NCBI GenBank assembly: GCA_024698925.1
Contig: JAILQO010000070.1
Span: 1 to 47,740, forward strand
Direction of reading: 5' to 3'
Length of the DNA: 47,740 nt
From: Bacteroidaceae bacterium
GTDB taxonomy: Bacteria; Bacteroidota; Bacteroidia; Bacteroidales; Bacteroidaceae
The first letter of the stretch is position 1, and each line of letters opens with the position of its first letter. A program made the translations under genes and the position numbers. The notes under the pieces are model-generated. The model was not told the DNA's origin, did not search any database, and was given only the letters and a program-made list of their open reading frames with translations. Shown here piece after piece: positions 25,974 through 33,404 of this stretch.

Positions 25974-27758
25974 TCAGTCTAATTTCAACACAGCAAGGAA
26001 CGCCTTCTGTGGCACCTGCACATTTCCTATCTGCTTCATACGTTTCTTGCCTCGTTTTTGTTTTTCCAATAGTTTACGTTTACGGCTGATATCGCCGCCA
26101 TAACATTTTGCCGTAACATCCTTGCGGACTTGTTTGACCGTCTCACGAGCAATGATTTTGGCTCCGATAGCCGCCTGAATAGCGATATCAAACTGCTGGC
26201 GCGGCAACAGTTCCTTCAGTTTCTCACACATCCGTCGCCCGAAATCCGCCGAGTTATCAACGTGTGTTAGTGTTGACAGCGCATCCACGGGTTCTCCATT
26301 TAGGAGGATGTCCAACTTGACGAGTTTTGAGGGCCGGAAACCATCTTGATGATAGTCAAAGGATGCATAGCCCTTGGAGATGCTTTTCAACTTGTCATAG
26401 AAGTCAATGACAATCTCGCCCAGCGGCATAGAGAATTGAATCTCCACACGATTGCCACTAATGAAATCCTGCTTGATCAACTCACCGCGTTTACCCAAGC
26501 ATAGCGTCATTATCGGACCTATATAGTTGGTCGTCGTGATGACAGAGGCGTGAATATAGGGTTCTTCAATATGATCAATAAGCGTAGGATCCGGCATACC
26601 AGCAGGGTTATGAACCTCTTTCATCTCGCCCTGTTTATCATAGACCTGATAACTGACGTTAGGCACAGTCGTAATCACATCCATGTTAAACTCACGATCC
26701 AAACGCTCCTGTACAATCTCCATGTGTAAAAGCCCCAAGAATCCGCAACGGAAGCCGAAGCCCAATGCCACCGACGATTCCGGCTGGAATGTTAAGGAGG
26801 CATCGTTTAACTGCAATTTCTCCAAAGATGCACGAAGGTTCTCGTAGTCCTCTGTCTCAATGGGATACACGCCGGCAAACACCATCGGCTTGACTTCCTC
26901 AAAGCCTTCGATGGCTGGAACCTGTCCAAGACTCTCGACATGAGTGATTGTGTCACCCACTTTCACTTCGGTGGCAGTCTTTATGCCACTGACGATATAG
27001 CCAACGTCTCCGCAATGCAGTTCCTTGCGTGGCACCATATCCATCTTCAGCACACCAATCTCGTCTGCCTTGTATTCCTTGCCCGTGTTGATAAATGCAA
27101 CCTCGTCACCACTCTTAACACTTCCGTTAACAATCTTGAAGTATGCGATGATGCCTCGGAACGAGTTAAACACAGAGTCAAAAATCAAAGCTTGCAGAGG
27201 GCCGTCCTCATCACCCACAGGATGTGGGATGCGATCGACCACGGCATTCAAGATATCGTCAACGCCTTCGCCTGTTTTACCGCTAGCACGTATGATTTCC
27301 TCACGCTTACAGCCCAACAAATCAACTATCTCGTCCTCCACTTCCTCGGGCATCGCATTGGGCATATCACATTTATTGACAACTGGAATAATCTCCAAAT
27401 CGTGATCTATAGCCATATAGAGGTTGGAGATGGTCTGCGCTTGCACTCCTTGCGTGGCATCCACCACCAAAAGAGCGCCCTCGCAGGCGGCAATACTGCG
27501 ACTCACCTCATAGCTAAAATCCACATGTCCCGGAGTGTCTATAAGATTGAGAATGTACTTCTCACCATCACGCACATATTCCATTTGGATGGCATGGCTT
27601 TTGATGGTGATGCCGCGTTCTCGCTCAAGGTCCATATCATCAAGCATCTGCCCTTCAGTGACCTGAATGGTATTTGTTCGCTCCAACAATCGATCGGCCA
27701 ACGTGCTCTTGCCATGGTCGATATGAGCAATGATACAGAAGTTTCGTATATTTTTCAC
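25974..27758 (-). CDS. lepA: Elongation factor 4 (LepA)
   Basis: A ribosome-bound GTPase that back-translocates or rescues stalled ribosomes. GTPase motifs: [14 protein letters not shown] (G1), DTPGHVDF (G3) and NKCDMPNA (G4). The C-terminal [25 protein letters not shown] segment is LepA-specific. Length 594. The start codon is GTG; homologues begin MKNIRNF, which supports it. A perfect promoter ends only about 5 bases upstream, so the message is likely leaderless. First gene of lepA-crp-trmH-tamL. Confidence 0.97.
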   Translation of the reverse strand: MKNIRNFCIIAHIDHGKSTLADRLLERTNTIQVTEGQMLDDMDLERERGITIKSHAIQMEYVRDGEKYILNLIDTPGHVDFSYEVSRSIAACEGALLVVDATQGVQAQTISNLYMAIDHDLEIIPVVNKCDMPNAMPEEVEDEIVDLLGCKREEIIRASGKTGEGVDDILNAVVDRIPHPVGDEDGPLQALIFDSVFNSFRGIIAYFKIVNGSVKSGDEVAFINTGKEYKADEIGVLKMDMVPRKELHCGDVGYIVSGIKTATEVKVGDTITHVESLGQVPAIEGFEEVKPMVFAGVYPIETEDYENLRASLEKLQLNDASLTFQPESSVALGFGFRCGFLGLLHMEIVQERLDREFNMDVITTVPNVSYQVYDKQGEMKEVHNPAGMPDPTLIDHIEEPYIHASVITTTNYIGPIMTLCLGKRGELIKQDFISGNRVEIQFSMPLGEIVIDFYDKLKSISKGYASFDYHQDGFRPSKLVKLDILLNGEPVDALSTLTHVDNSADFGRRMCEKLKELLPRQQFDIAIQAAIGAKIIARETVKQVRKDVTAKCYGGDISRKRKLLEKQKRGKKRMKQIGNVQVPQKAFLAVLKLD

Positions 27759-27762
27759 GCCG

Positions 27763-27794
27763 CAAAGATAGTAAAATTATATCTTTCGCCCAAA
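27763..27794 (-). promoter_or_regulatory. Promoter of lepA with almost no leader
   Basis: On the minus strand TTTG (27791-27794), 20 bases, TATCTTTG (27763-27770). The -7 box ends 4 bases before the GTG start at 27758. Confidence 0.7.
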
Positions 27795-27822
27795 AGATGA
27801 GCCGAAATTCATCTATTAGGCC

Positions 27823-27860
27823 AAAAAAAATCCCCATGTGAGGCGTGGCCTCACATGGGA
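27823..27860 (-). terminator. Rho-independent terminator after the winged-helix gene
   Basis: A 12-bp stem (CCCATGTGAGGC / GCCTCACATGGG, 27833-27844 and 27848-27859) with a 3-base loop, followed on the minus strand by eight T (27823-27830). Confidence 0.9.
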
Positions 27861-27887
27861 ATCATGTTTTGATGTTGATTTCTTGTC

Positions 27888-28088
27888 TTACTTGAGGTTG
27901 AAGACGGGCTCCTTCTCGTCGCCGCTAACAGCGAGCTTATCTTCACGGAGCAACCAACCGAGAGCGAGGTACAGCTCCTTGTCGGTCTTTACCTTAGCAG
28001 CCTTCTTCAAATCCTTGGCGTTCTGAGCGCCATTCTCATTCAGGGCTGTCCAAACAGCGCCTGCGAGCAATCCTGCATTTTCAAACAT
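27888..28088 (-). CDS. Small winged helix-turn-helix protein (DUF2582-like)
   Basis: 66 residues: AGAVWTALNENGAQNAKDLKKAAKVKTDKELYLALGWLLREDKLAVSG reads as a compact winged helix. The gene is monocistronic, with its own promoter (minus strand TACCTTTG at 28150-28157 and TTTC at 28177-28180) and a strong terminator at 27823-27860. Family members are abundant small proteins of Bacteroidota of unknown function. DNA binding is inferred from the fold only. Confidence 0.8.
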   Translation of the reverse strand: MFENAGLLAGAVWTALNENGAQNAKDLKKAAKVKTDKELYLALGWLLREDKLAVSGDEKEPVFNLK

Positions 28089-28288
28089 AGTTTCTTTTTA
28101 CCTATTAGAGTTACTGTATGTTATCAGACAATTCATCTGAATTGCGCTGCAAAGGTACTAATTTTTTCACTTACGTGAAAGATGTCTCACACAAAATAGT
28201 GAACAACCGTACATTAATTGACCTATTTGGTACAATAATATATTGAAAAGGTCATTAATTCTCTACCAAAAACCACATAATAGCACAA

Positions 28289-28317
28289 AAAAGCCTCATC
28301 CTCTGGATGAAGCTTTT
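28289..28317 (-). terminator. Terminator of the tRNA-Lys pair
   Basis: A 13-pair stem with one mismatch around loop TCT (28302-28304), followed on the minus strand by a T-run. It lies 3 bases after the encoded CCA of the distal tRNA. Confidence 0.7.
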
Positions 28318-28319
28318 CT

Positions 28320-28395
28320 TGGTACGCCCTCAGGGGCTCGAACCCTGGACCCATTGATTAAGAGTCAATTGCTCTACCAACTGAGCTAAGGACGC
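28320..28395 (-). tRNA. tRNA-Lys (anticodon CTT), CCA encoded
   Basis: Minus-strand cloverleaf: acceptor GCGTCCT pairs with the 3' arm (ending GGGCGT) with the terminal pair G-U and discriminator A. D loop (AGCTCAGTTGGTAGAGC), anticodon loop CTCTTAA with CTT at 34-36, and T arm GGGTTCGAGCCC are all present. The tRNA body spans 28323-28395. CCA is encoded at 28320-28322, unlike in the upstream copy. Confidence 0.97.
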
Positions 28396-28414
28396 ATCCT
28401 TCTTTGTTGTGTCG

Positions 28415-28487
28415 TACGCCCTCAGGGGCTCGAACCCTGGACCCATTGATTAAGAGTCAATTGCTCTACCAACTGAGCTAAGGACGC
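28415..28487 (-). tRNA. tRNA-Lys (anticodon CTT), CCA not encoded
   Basis: Identical 73-base body to the copy at 28323-28395 and 19 bases upstream of it on the same strand, so both are on one transcript. After the discriminator base the genome reads CGAC, so CCA must be added by nucleotidyltransferase. Confidence 0.97.
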
Positions 28488-28546
28488 AACGTACTTTCTA
28501 ATGCTTTGGCAGGAGCTTAAGGACTCCCCCTTGGCTTTTGCGGGTG

Positions 28547-28578
28547 CAAAGGTAGCTTGTTTTCACGACATAGCCAAA
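28547..28578 (-). promoter_or_regulatory. Promoter of the tRNA-Lys pair
   Basis: TTTG (28575-28578), 20 bases, TACCTTTG (28547-28554) on the minus strand: exact consensus, about 55 bases before the first tRNA. Confidence 0.7.
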
Positions 28579-28597
28579 CTTTTTGCCCAAAATTTCA

Positions 28598-29788
28598 CTA
28601 TTTAATGATATCAAGTTGCTTGAACACACCTGTAAGAGCTTCCACTGCTTGATCGACCTGCTCTTTCGTATGTGTAGCCATAAGCGCCACACGCACCAGC
28701 GTATCTTGCGGAGCGCAAGCAGGCGGAATCACCGGATTGATAAAGACGCCGGCATCAAAAGCAAGCTTCGTCACAGCAAACGTCTTATCCACATCGCGGA
28801 CATACAACGGAATGATGGGGCTCTCTGTATCACCAATTTCAAAGCCGGCATCGCGGAAGCGCTTCAAGGCGTAGTTTGTCACATTCCACAACTTCTCAAT
28901 GCGCTCGGGCTCGTTCTGGATGATATGCAGAGCCTCGCGTGCAGCTGCTGTGGCAGCAGGTGTGCAAGATGCAGAGAAGATATAAGTGCGAGTAGTGTGG
29001 CGCAAATAGTTGATAATCGAGCTATCAGCAGCTATGAAACCACCGATACTGGCAAGGCTCTTTGAGAATGTACCCATAATAAGGTCCACCTCGTCTGTTA
29101 GACCGAAGTAATCGCAAACACCACGGCCCTGCTTTCCGAAGACACCCAGTCCGTGAGCCTCATCTACCATGATAGCTGTACCAGGATATTTTTTCTTCAA
29201 AGCCACGATTTCAGGCAGCTTGCACAAGTCACCCTCCATGGAGAAGACGCCATCGACGACAATGAGCTTCACGACATCTGCGGGGCACTTCTGTAAGAGT
29301 TTCTCCAACTCCTCCATGTCATTGTGCTTATACTTCAACGTGCGAGAGAAACTGCTACGGACACCATCCACGATACTAGCGTGGTCGCGATCATCACAGA
29401 TGATATAGTCATGACGATCCGTGAGGACACCCAGGACACCACTATTGACAGTGAAGCCTGTAGCGAAACACATCGTTTCATCCTTACCAACAAATTCTGC
29501 TAATTCCTTCTCCAACTGAACATGAAGGTCCAGTGTGCCATTCAAGAAGCGAGAGCCTGCACAGCCACTGCCATATTGCTTCATCGCCTCAATACCAGCT
29601 TGAATCACACGCTCATCGCCTGTGAGTCCTGTGTAGGCATTTGAACCGAACATCAAAACGCGATGTCCTTCCATGATGACTTCCGTCCCTTGTTTACCCT
29701 CAATCTCACGGAAATAAGGATAGATACCTAATGCTTTGTACTTCTGCGGGCGGTCGTATTTTGCCAACCTATCTTGTAATAGTCCCAT
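28598..29788 (-). CDS. spt: Serine palmitoyltransferase
   Basis: A PLP enzyme of the alpha-oxoamine synthase family that condenses serine with an acyl-CoA to 3-ketosphinganine, the first step of Bacteroidota sphingolipid synthesis. The N-terminus (MGLLQDRLAKYDRPQKYK) and NAYTGLTGDERVI match what I recall of the Bacteroides enzyme closely. The PLP Lys243 is in GTFSKSLASIGG, and VDEAHGLGVFG holds the Asp/His that contact PLP. Length 396. No signal peptide. A minus-strand -7 box (TACCTTTG, 29822-29829) is upstream. It is divergent from a lipid-kinase gene. Glycine C-acetyltransferase is the alternative but less likely. Confidence 0.9.
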   Translation of the reverse strand: MGLLQDRLAKYDRPQKYKALGIYPYFREIEGKQGTEVIMEGHRVLMFGSNAYTGLTGDERVIQAGIEAMKQYGSGCAGSRFLNGTLDLHVQLEKELAEFVGKDETMCFATGFTVNSGVLGVLTDRHDYIICDDRDHASIVDGVRSSFSRTLKYKHNDMEELEKLLQKCPADVVKLIVVDGVFSMEGDLCKLPEIVALKKKYPGTAIMVDEAHGLGVFGKQGRGVCDYFGLTDEVDLIMGTFSKSLASIGGFIAADSSIINYLRHTTRTYIFSASCTPAATAAAREALHIIQNEPERIEKLWNVTNYALKRFRDAGFEIGDTESPIIPLYVRDVDKTFAVTKLAFDAGVFINPVIPPACAPQDTLVRVALMATHTKEQVDQAVEALTGVFKQLDIIK

Positions 29789-29954
29789 ATAATTTATAAA
29801 GGTGTATTTTCAAAAACGCGGCAAAGGTACGGATTTTTTCTCTATTTATTGCACATTTTTGATGAAAATGTATCTTTGTGATGACTTTTCATGTCAGAAT
29901 AGGCCAAAGAACGGGATTTTTTATCTACTTTTGCACATAAATTATAATAAATAT

Positions 29955-30989
29955 ATGGATAAAACCACAAAAAATAAAAGACTACGCTTCATCGCCAACC
30001 CCATCTCTGGCACTCGCGACAAGCAGCCCATCATAGACTCCCTTCCCTCCATGCTCGATTCCGAGCGTTTTGAGTGGGAAGTAACGTGGACCGACCATCG
30101 TGGTCATGCCGCAGAGTTGGCCTCAGAAGCTGCGGCTACTGGCGTAGATGTTTGCGTAGCAATCGGCGGCGACGGCACGGTCAATGAAGTGGCACGTTCC
30201 CTATGCCATACCCAGACAGCACTTGCAATCATTCCTATGGGTAGTGGCAACGGTCTTGCGCGCCACCTACAAATTCCGATGAATCCCGACGGAGCTTTGC
30301 GCGTCCTCGCCCGCTGCGATGTCAAAGAATTGGACTACGGTCTCATCAACGACACGCCTTTCTTTTGCACTTGTGGCATGGGTTTCGATGCATTCATTAG
30401 CGAGAAATTTGCCGGTAGTGGTAAGCGTGGCATTCAAACCTACATAGACAATGTCTTCCGCGGAGGCCTCTCTTATGAACCAGAGACCTACGAGGTGGAT
30501 ATTGACGGACAGACAGAACACTATCAAGCTTTTCTCATCGCTTGTGGCAACGCCTCGCAATATGGGAACAACTTCTACATCGCCCCGCAGGCATCCATGA
30601 GTGATGGCCTACTTGACGTTACTATCATTGAGCCTCTCAAACCCATCGATGCTCCTCAGTTGGTGATGCAGGCGATCAACAAGACGCTTGACACGAACTC
30701 CCACGTACGTTCCCTCAAATGCCAATCGCTTCATGTCCATCGCGAACAGCCTGGTGTTATACACTACGACGGAGAACCTGCCGAAGCCGGGACAGATATC
30801 GACATACGACTCATCCCCAAAGGTTTACGAGTCGTCGTCAATGAAGAGGCTGATAAAACAACAGCCCCGCTGCTAAAAGATATTCAGGACATCTACGACC
30901 AGATTACGGGTGATATCAAGGCGCAGCAGCGCAAGCTCCTTGCCATCAACAAATCCCTCCTTGATAAGATTCTACAACGCAACCGTTGA
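29955..30989 (+). CDS. Diacylglycerol/sphingosine-kinase-like lipid kinase
   Basis: ATG at 29955 is chosen since a -7 box (TACTTTTG, 29926-29933) precedes it and the longer frame from 29802 would start upstream of that box. The 344-residue protein has the DAGK catalytic fold: RFIANPISGTRDK near the N-terminus, AIGGDGTVNEVA (nucleotide-binding GGDGT), PMGSGNGLARHL and the later DGLLDVTIIEPL. It phosphorylates a lipid alcohol. Beside serine palmitoyltransferase, a sphingoid-base substrate is a reasonable inference; diacylglycerol is the other option. Its stop overlaps the next start by one base. Confidence 0.85.
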   Translation: MDKTTKNKRLRFIANPISGTRDKQPIIDSLPSMLDSERFEWEVTWTDHRGHAAELASEAAATGVDVCVAIGGDGTVNEVARSLCHTQTALAIIPMGSGNGLARHLQIPMNPDGALRVLARCDVKELDYGLINDTPFFCTCGMGFDAFISEKFAGSGKRGIQTYIDNVFRGGLSYEPETYEVDIDGQTEHYQAFLIACGNASQYGNNFYIAPQASMSDGLLDVTIIEPLKPIDAPQLVMQAINKTLDTNSHVRSLKCQSLHVHREQPGVIHYDGEPAEAGTDIDIRLIPKGLRVVVNEEADKTTAPLLKDIQDIYDQITGDIKAQQRKLLAINKSLLDKILQRNR

Positions 30990-32875
30990 TGCTCTCCGAT
31001 TTCCTTCCAACAACGCGCAAAGAGATGGCTCTACGCGGCTGGGAGCAGGCTGATGTAATCCTGCTTTCTGCTGACGCGTATGTGGATCACCCATCTTTCG
31101 GCGCAGCCGTCATCGGTCGCTTGCTAGAAGCAGAAGGACTACGCGTCGCGATTATTCCTCAACCAGATTGGCATGGTGATTTCCGCGATTTTAAGAAACT
31201 AGGGCGTCCACGTCTATGGTTTGGCATTTCACCAGGAGCCATGGACTCGATGGTTAATAAATATACCGCAGCACGTCGTCTCCGTTCAGAAGATGCCTAC
31301 AGCCCTGACGGGCGCCACGACCTGCGTCCTGAATACCCCACGATTGTTTACTCACAAATCATACGTCAGCTATTCCCTGATTGTCCTGTCATCCTTGGCG
31401 GCATCGAAGCCTCACTGCGTCGCCTGACGCATTATGATTATTGGCAAGGACGCCTGCGCCCCAGCATTCTGTTGGACAGCGGAGCCGATGCCATCCTTTA
31501 CGGAATGGGTGAGCAGCCCACATTAGAACTTGCACATCGTGCCCTCGACCTTTTGGACAGCGGTCACCCCGATCTTACCTACGACGCGGAGGGAAATGCG
31601 CAACTCACGTCCACAGCCCTGCGCGAGGCTCTTGCAGACCTACCGCAGTGTGTCCTCGCCTACTCTTCTGATGCCGCCATTCCAAACGGCATTAGTGACG
31701 AGGACATTGTGCTTCACTCTTTTGAGGACTGTCAACACAACCCTCGTCACCACGCAGAGAACTTTCATCATATCGAAGAGGAGAGCAACCGTCTGCAAGC
31801 TCAGCGCCTTATCCAGCAGACAGGAAAACAATGGGTTGTTGTCAATCCGCCATATCCGCCAATGACCACTGCGGAGCTAGACCATTCCTTCGATCTTCCT
31901 TACACGCGCCTGCCCCACCCCAAGTACGAGGGAAAACGTATCCCTGCCTTCGAGATGATTCGTTTCTCCGTAAACATGCATCGAGGTTGCTTTGGCGGCT
32001 GCGCCTTCTGTACCATCTCCGCTCATCAGGGGAAATTTGTCGTGACACGTTCCAAGGAAAGTATCCTACGCGAGGTGAAAGCCATTACGCAGATGCCCGA
32101 TTTCCGAGGCAACCTCTCTGATTTAGGCGGCCCATCTGCAAATATGTATGCCATGCGGGGCAAGAATCTGAAGGCCTGTCAGGCCTGCCGACGCCCATCC
32201 TGCATCCATCCCGCCATCTGTCCTAACCTGAACGGCGACCATCGCCCGCTGCTTGATATCTATCGTGCCGTTGACGCTTTGCCCGGCATCAAACGCAGCT
32301 ATATTGGCAGCGGCGTACGCTACGACTTGCTACTCCACGATTGGAAGGACGAGGCGTTGAATCGAGCCGCCCGCGACTATACCCGAGAACTGATTACCCG
32401 CCATGTCAGCGGCCGACTCAAGGTGGCACCAGAGCATACTTCCGAGCGTGTTCTTGCCCTGATGCGCAAGCCCTCTTTTAAATTGTTCTACGATTTCAAG
32501 CGTCAGTTTGACCAGATCAATCGCGACAGTGGCCTCCACCAGCAAATCATCCCCTACTTCATCAGTTCCCATCCAGGGTGCCACGAAGAGGACATGGCCG
32601 ATCTAGCCAACCGAACACGCCATCTCGGTTTTCGTTTAGAGCAGGTGCAGGACTTTACGCCAACCCCGATGACAACAGCCACTACCATGTATGCAACAGG
32701 CTACGACCCCGACACGCTTCAAACAGTCTTCGTAGCCCGCACTCCTGCCGAGAAACAGGCCCAGCGCCAATACTTCTTTTGGTACAAAAACGAAGAAACC
32801 AACCATACCCCGCAATCCAAGGCCCTCAATAAACCATTTACACGCCAAGGTATCAGACAGAAGAGGAAGAAGTAA
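30989..32875 (+). CDS. YgiQ-family radical SAM protein
   Basis: ATG at 30989 shares a base with the upstream TGA, giving 628 residues. The radical SAM cluster motif C334-x3-C338-x2-C341 (GCFGGCAFC) is typical of UPF0313/YgiQ. Downstream KACQACRRPSCIHPAICPNLN is a second Cys-rich cluster that may bind another Fe-S centre. The C-terminal tail is Lys/Arg-rich. Substrate unknown. It is probably co-transcribed with the lipid kinase, though a functional link is not evident. Confidence 0.93.
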   Translation: MLSDFLPTTRKEMALRGWEQADVILLSADAYVDHPSFGAAVIGRLLEAEGLRVAIIPQPDWHGDFRDFKKLGRPRLWFGISPGAMDSMVNKYTAARRLRSEDAYSPDGRHDLRPEYPTIVYSQIIRQLFPDCPVILGGIEASLRRLTHYDYWQGRLRPSILLDSGADAILYGMGEQPTLELAHRALDLLDSGHPDLTYDAEGNAQLTSTALREALADLPQCVLAYSSDAAIPNGISDEDIVLHSFEDCQHNPRHHAENFHHIEEESNRLQAQRLIQQTGKQWVVVNPPYPPMTTAELDHSFDLPYTRLPHPKYEGKRIPAFEMIRFSVNMHRGCFGGCAFCTISAHQGKFVVTRSKESILREVKAITQMPDFRGNLSDLGGPSANMYAMRGKNLKACQACRRPSCIHPAICPNLNGDHRPLLDIYRAVDALPGIKRSYIGSGVRYDLLLHDWKDEALNRAARDYTRELITRHVSGRLKVAPEHTSERVLALMRKPSFKLFYDFKRQFDQINRDSGLHQQIIPYFISSHPGCHEEDMADLANRTRHLGFRLEQVQDFTPTPMTTATTMYATGYDPDTLQTVFVARTPAEKQAQRQYFFWYKNEETNHTPQSKALNKPFTRQGIRQKRKK

Positions 32876-32928
32876 TTTATCCTCCCCACCTTTATGCTCG
32901 ATTCATCATTCATAATTCTATATCTACA

Positions 32929-33345
32929 ATGAAAAAAATCATTTTCCCCCTTTGCGCCTCGATCTATATGCTCAGCGCCACACCTGCTTTTGCAGGTCCC
33001 AAAATGGATAAACGCCATGCCTATGTGCTCAAGAATCTGGAGCTAGACAAGAAGACCGAAGCTGCCATCAGCCCCGTCCTCATGCAATACCTTCAGGACA
33101 AGAAAGAAGCCAACAAGAAATACGACGACCTGAAGGACAAGTACAAATCAGCTGAGAAAGCGGGCACGCTCACCAACGCACAGGCTACAGAGTTACTCAA
33201 TGCCAAGTTTGAACGTGACGCCAAAGAGCTCGCAGTCAAGAAGCGCTACTACACTGAATTCCTCAAAATTCTCAAGCCTAAAACCGTTTGGTACGTTTTC
33301 GACCTCTCCAATGATAAGAAAGAAAAGATTGACGGTCAGGACTAA
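32929..33345 (+). CDS. Spy/CpxP-like helical periplasmic protein
   Basis: A signal peptide (about residues 1-22, ending TPAFAG) is followed by a strongly helical, Lys/Glu-rich chain: LELDKKTEAAISPVLMQYLQDKKEANKKYDDLKDKYKSAEKAG, then a second long helix. This resembles the small LTxxQ/Spy-like stress proteins of Bacteroidota. Length 138. It has its own terminator at 33356-33392. No motif identifies a ligand. Function unknown. Confidence 0.6.
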   Translation: MKKIIFPLCASIYMLSATPAFAGPKMDKRHAYVLKNLELDKKTEAAISPVLMQYLQDKKEANKKYDDLKDKYKSAEKAGTLTNAQATELLNAKFERDAKELAVKKRYYTEFLKILKPKTVWYVFDLSNDKKEKIDGQD

Positions 33346-33355
33346 GGACAAAAGA

Positions 33356-33392
33356 AAAAGCATCGAGCACAATACTCGATGCTTTTCTTTTT
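33356..33392. terminator. Bidirectional terminator between the Spy-like and GH35 genes
   Basis: A 12-bp stem (AAAAGCATCGAG / CTCGATGCTTTT, 33356-33367 and 33375-33386) with a 7-base loop and T-rich runs on both sides, so it can serve both convergent genes. Confidence 0.88.
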
Positions 33393-33404
33393 CTCATGAT
33401 GCTA

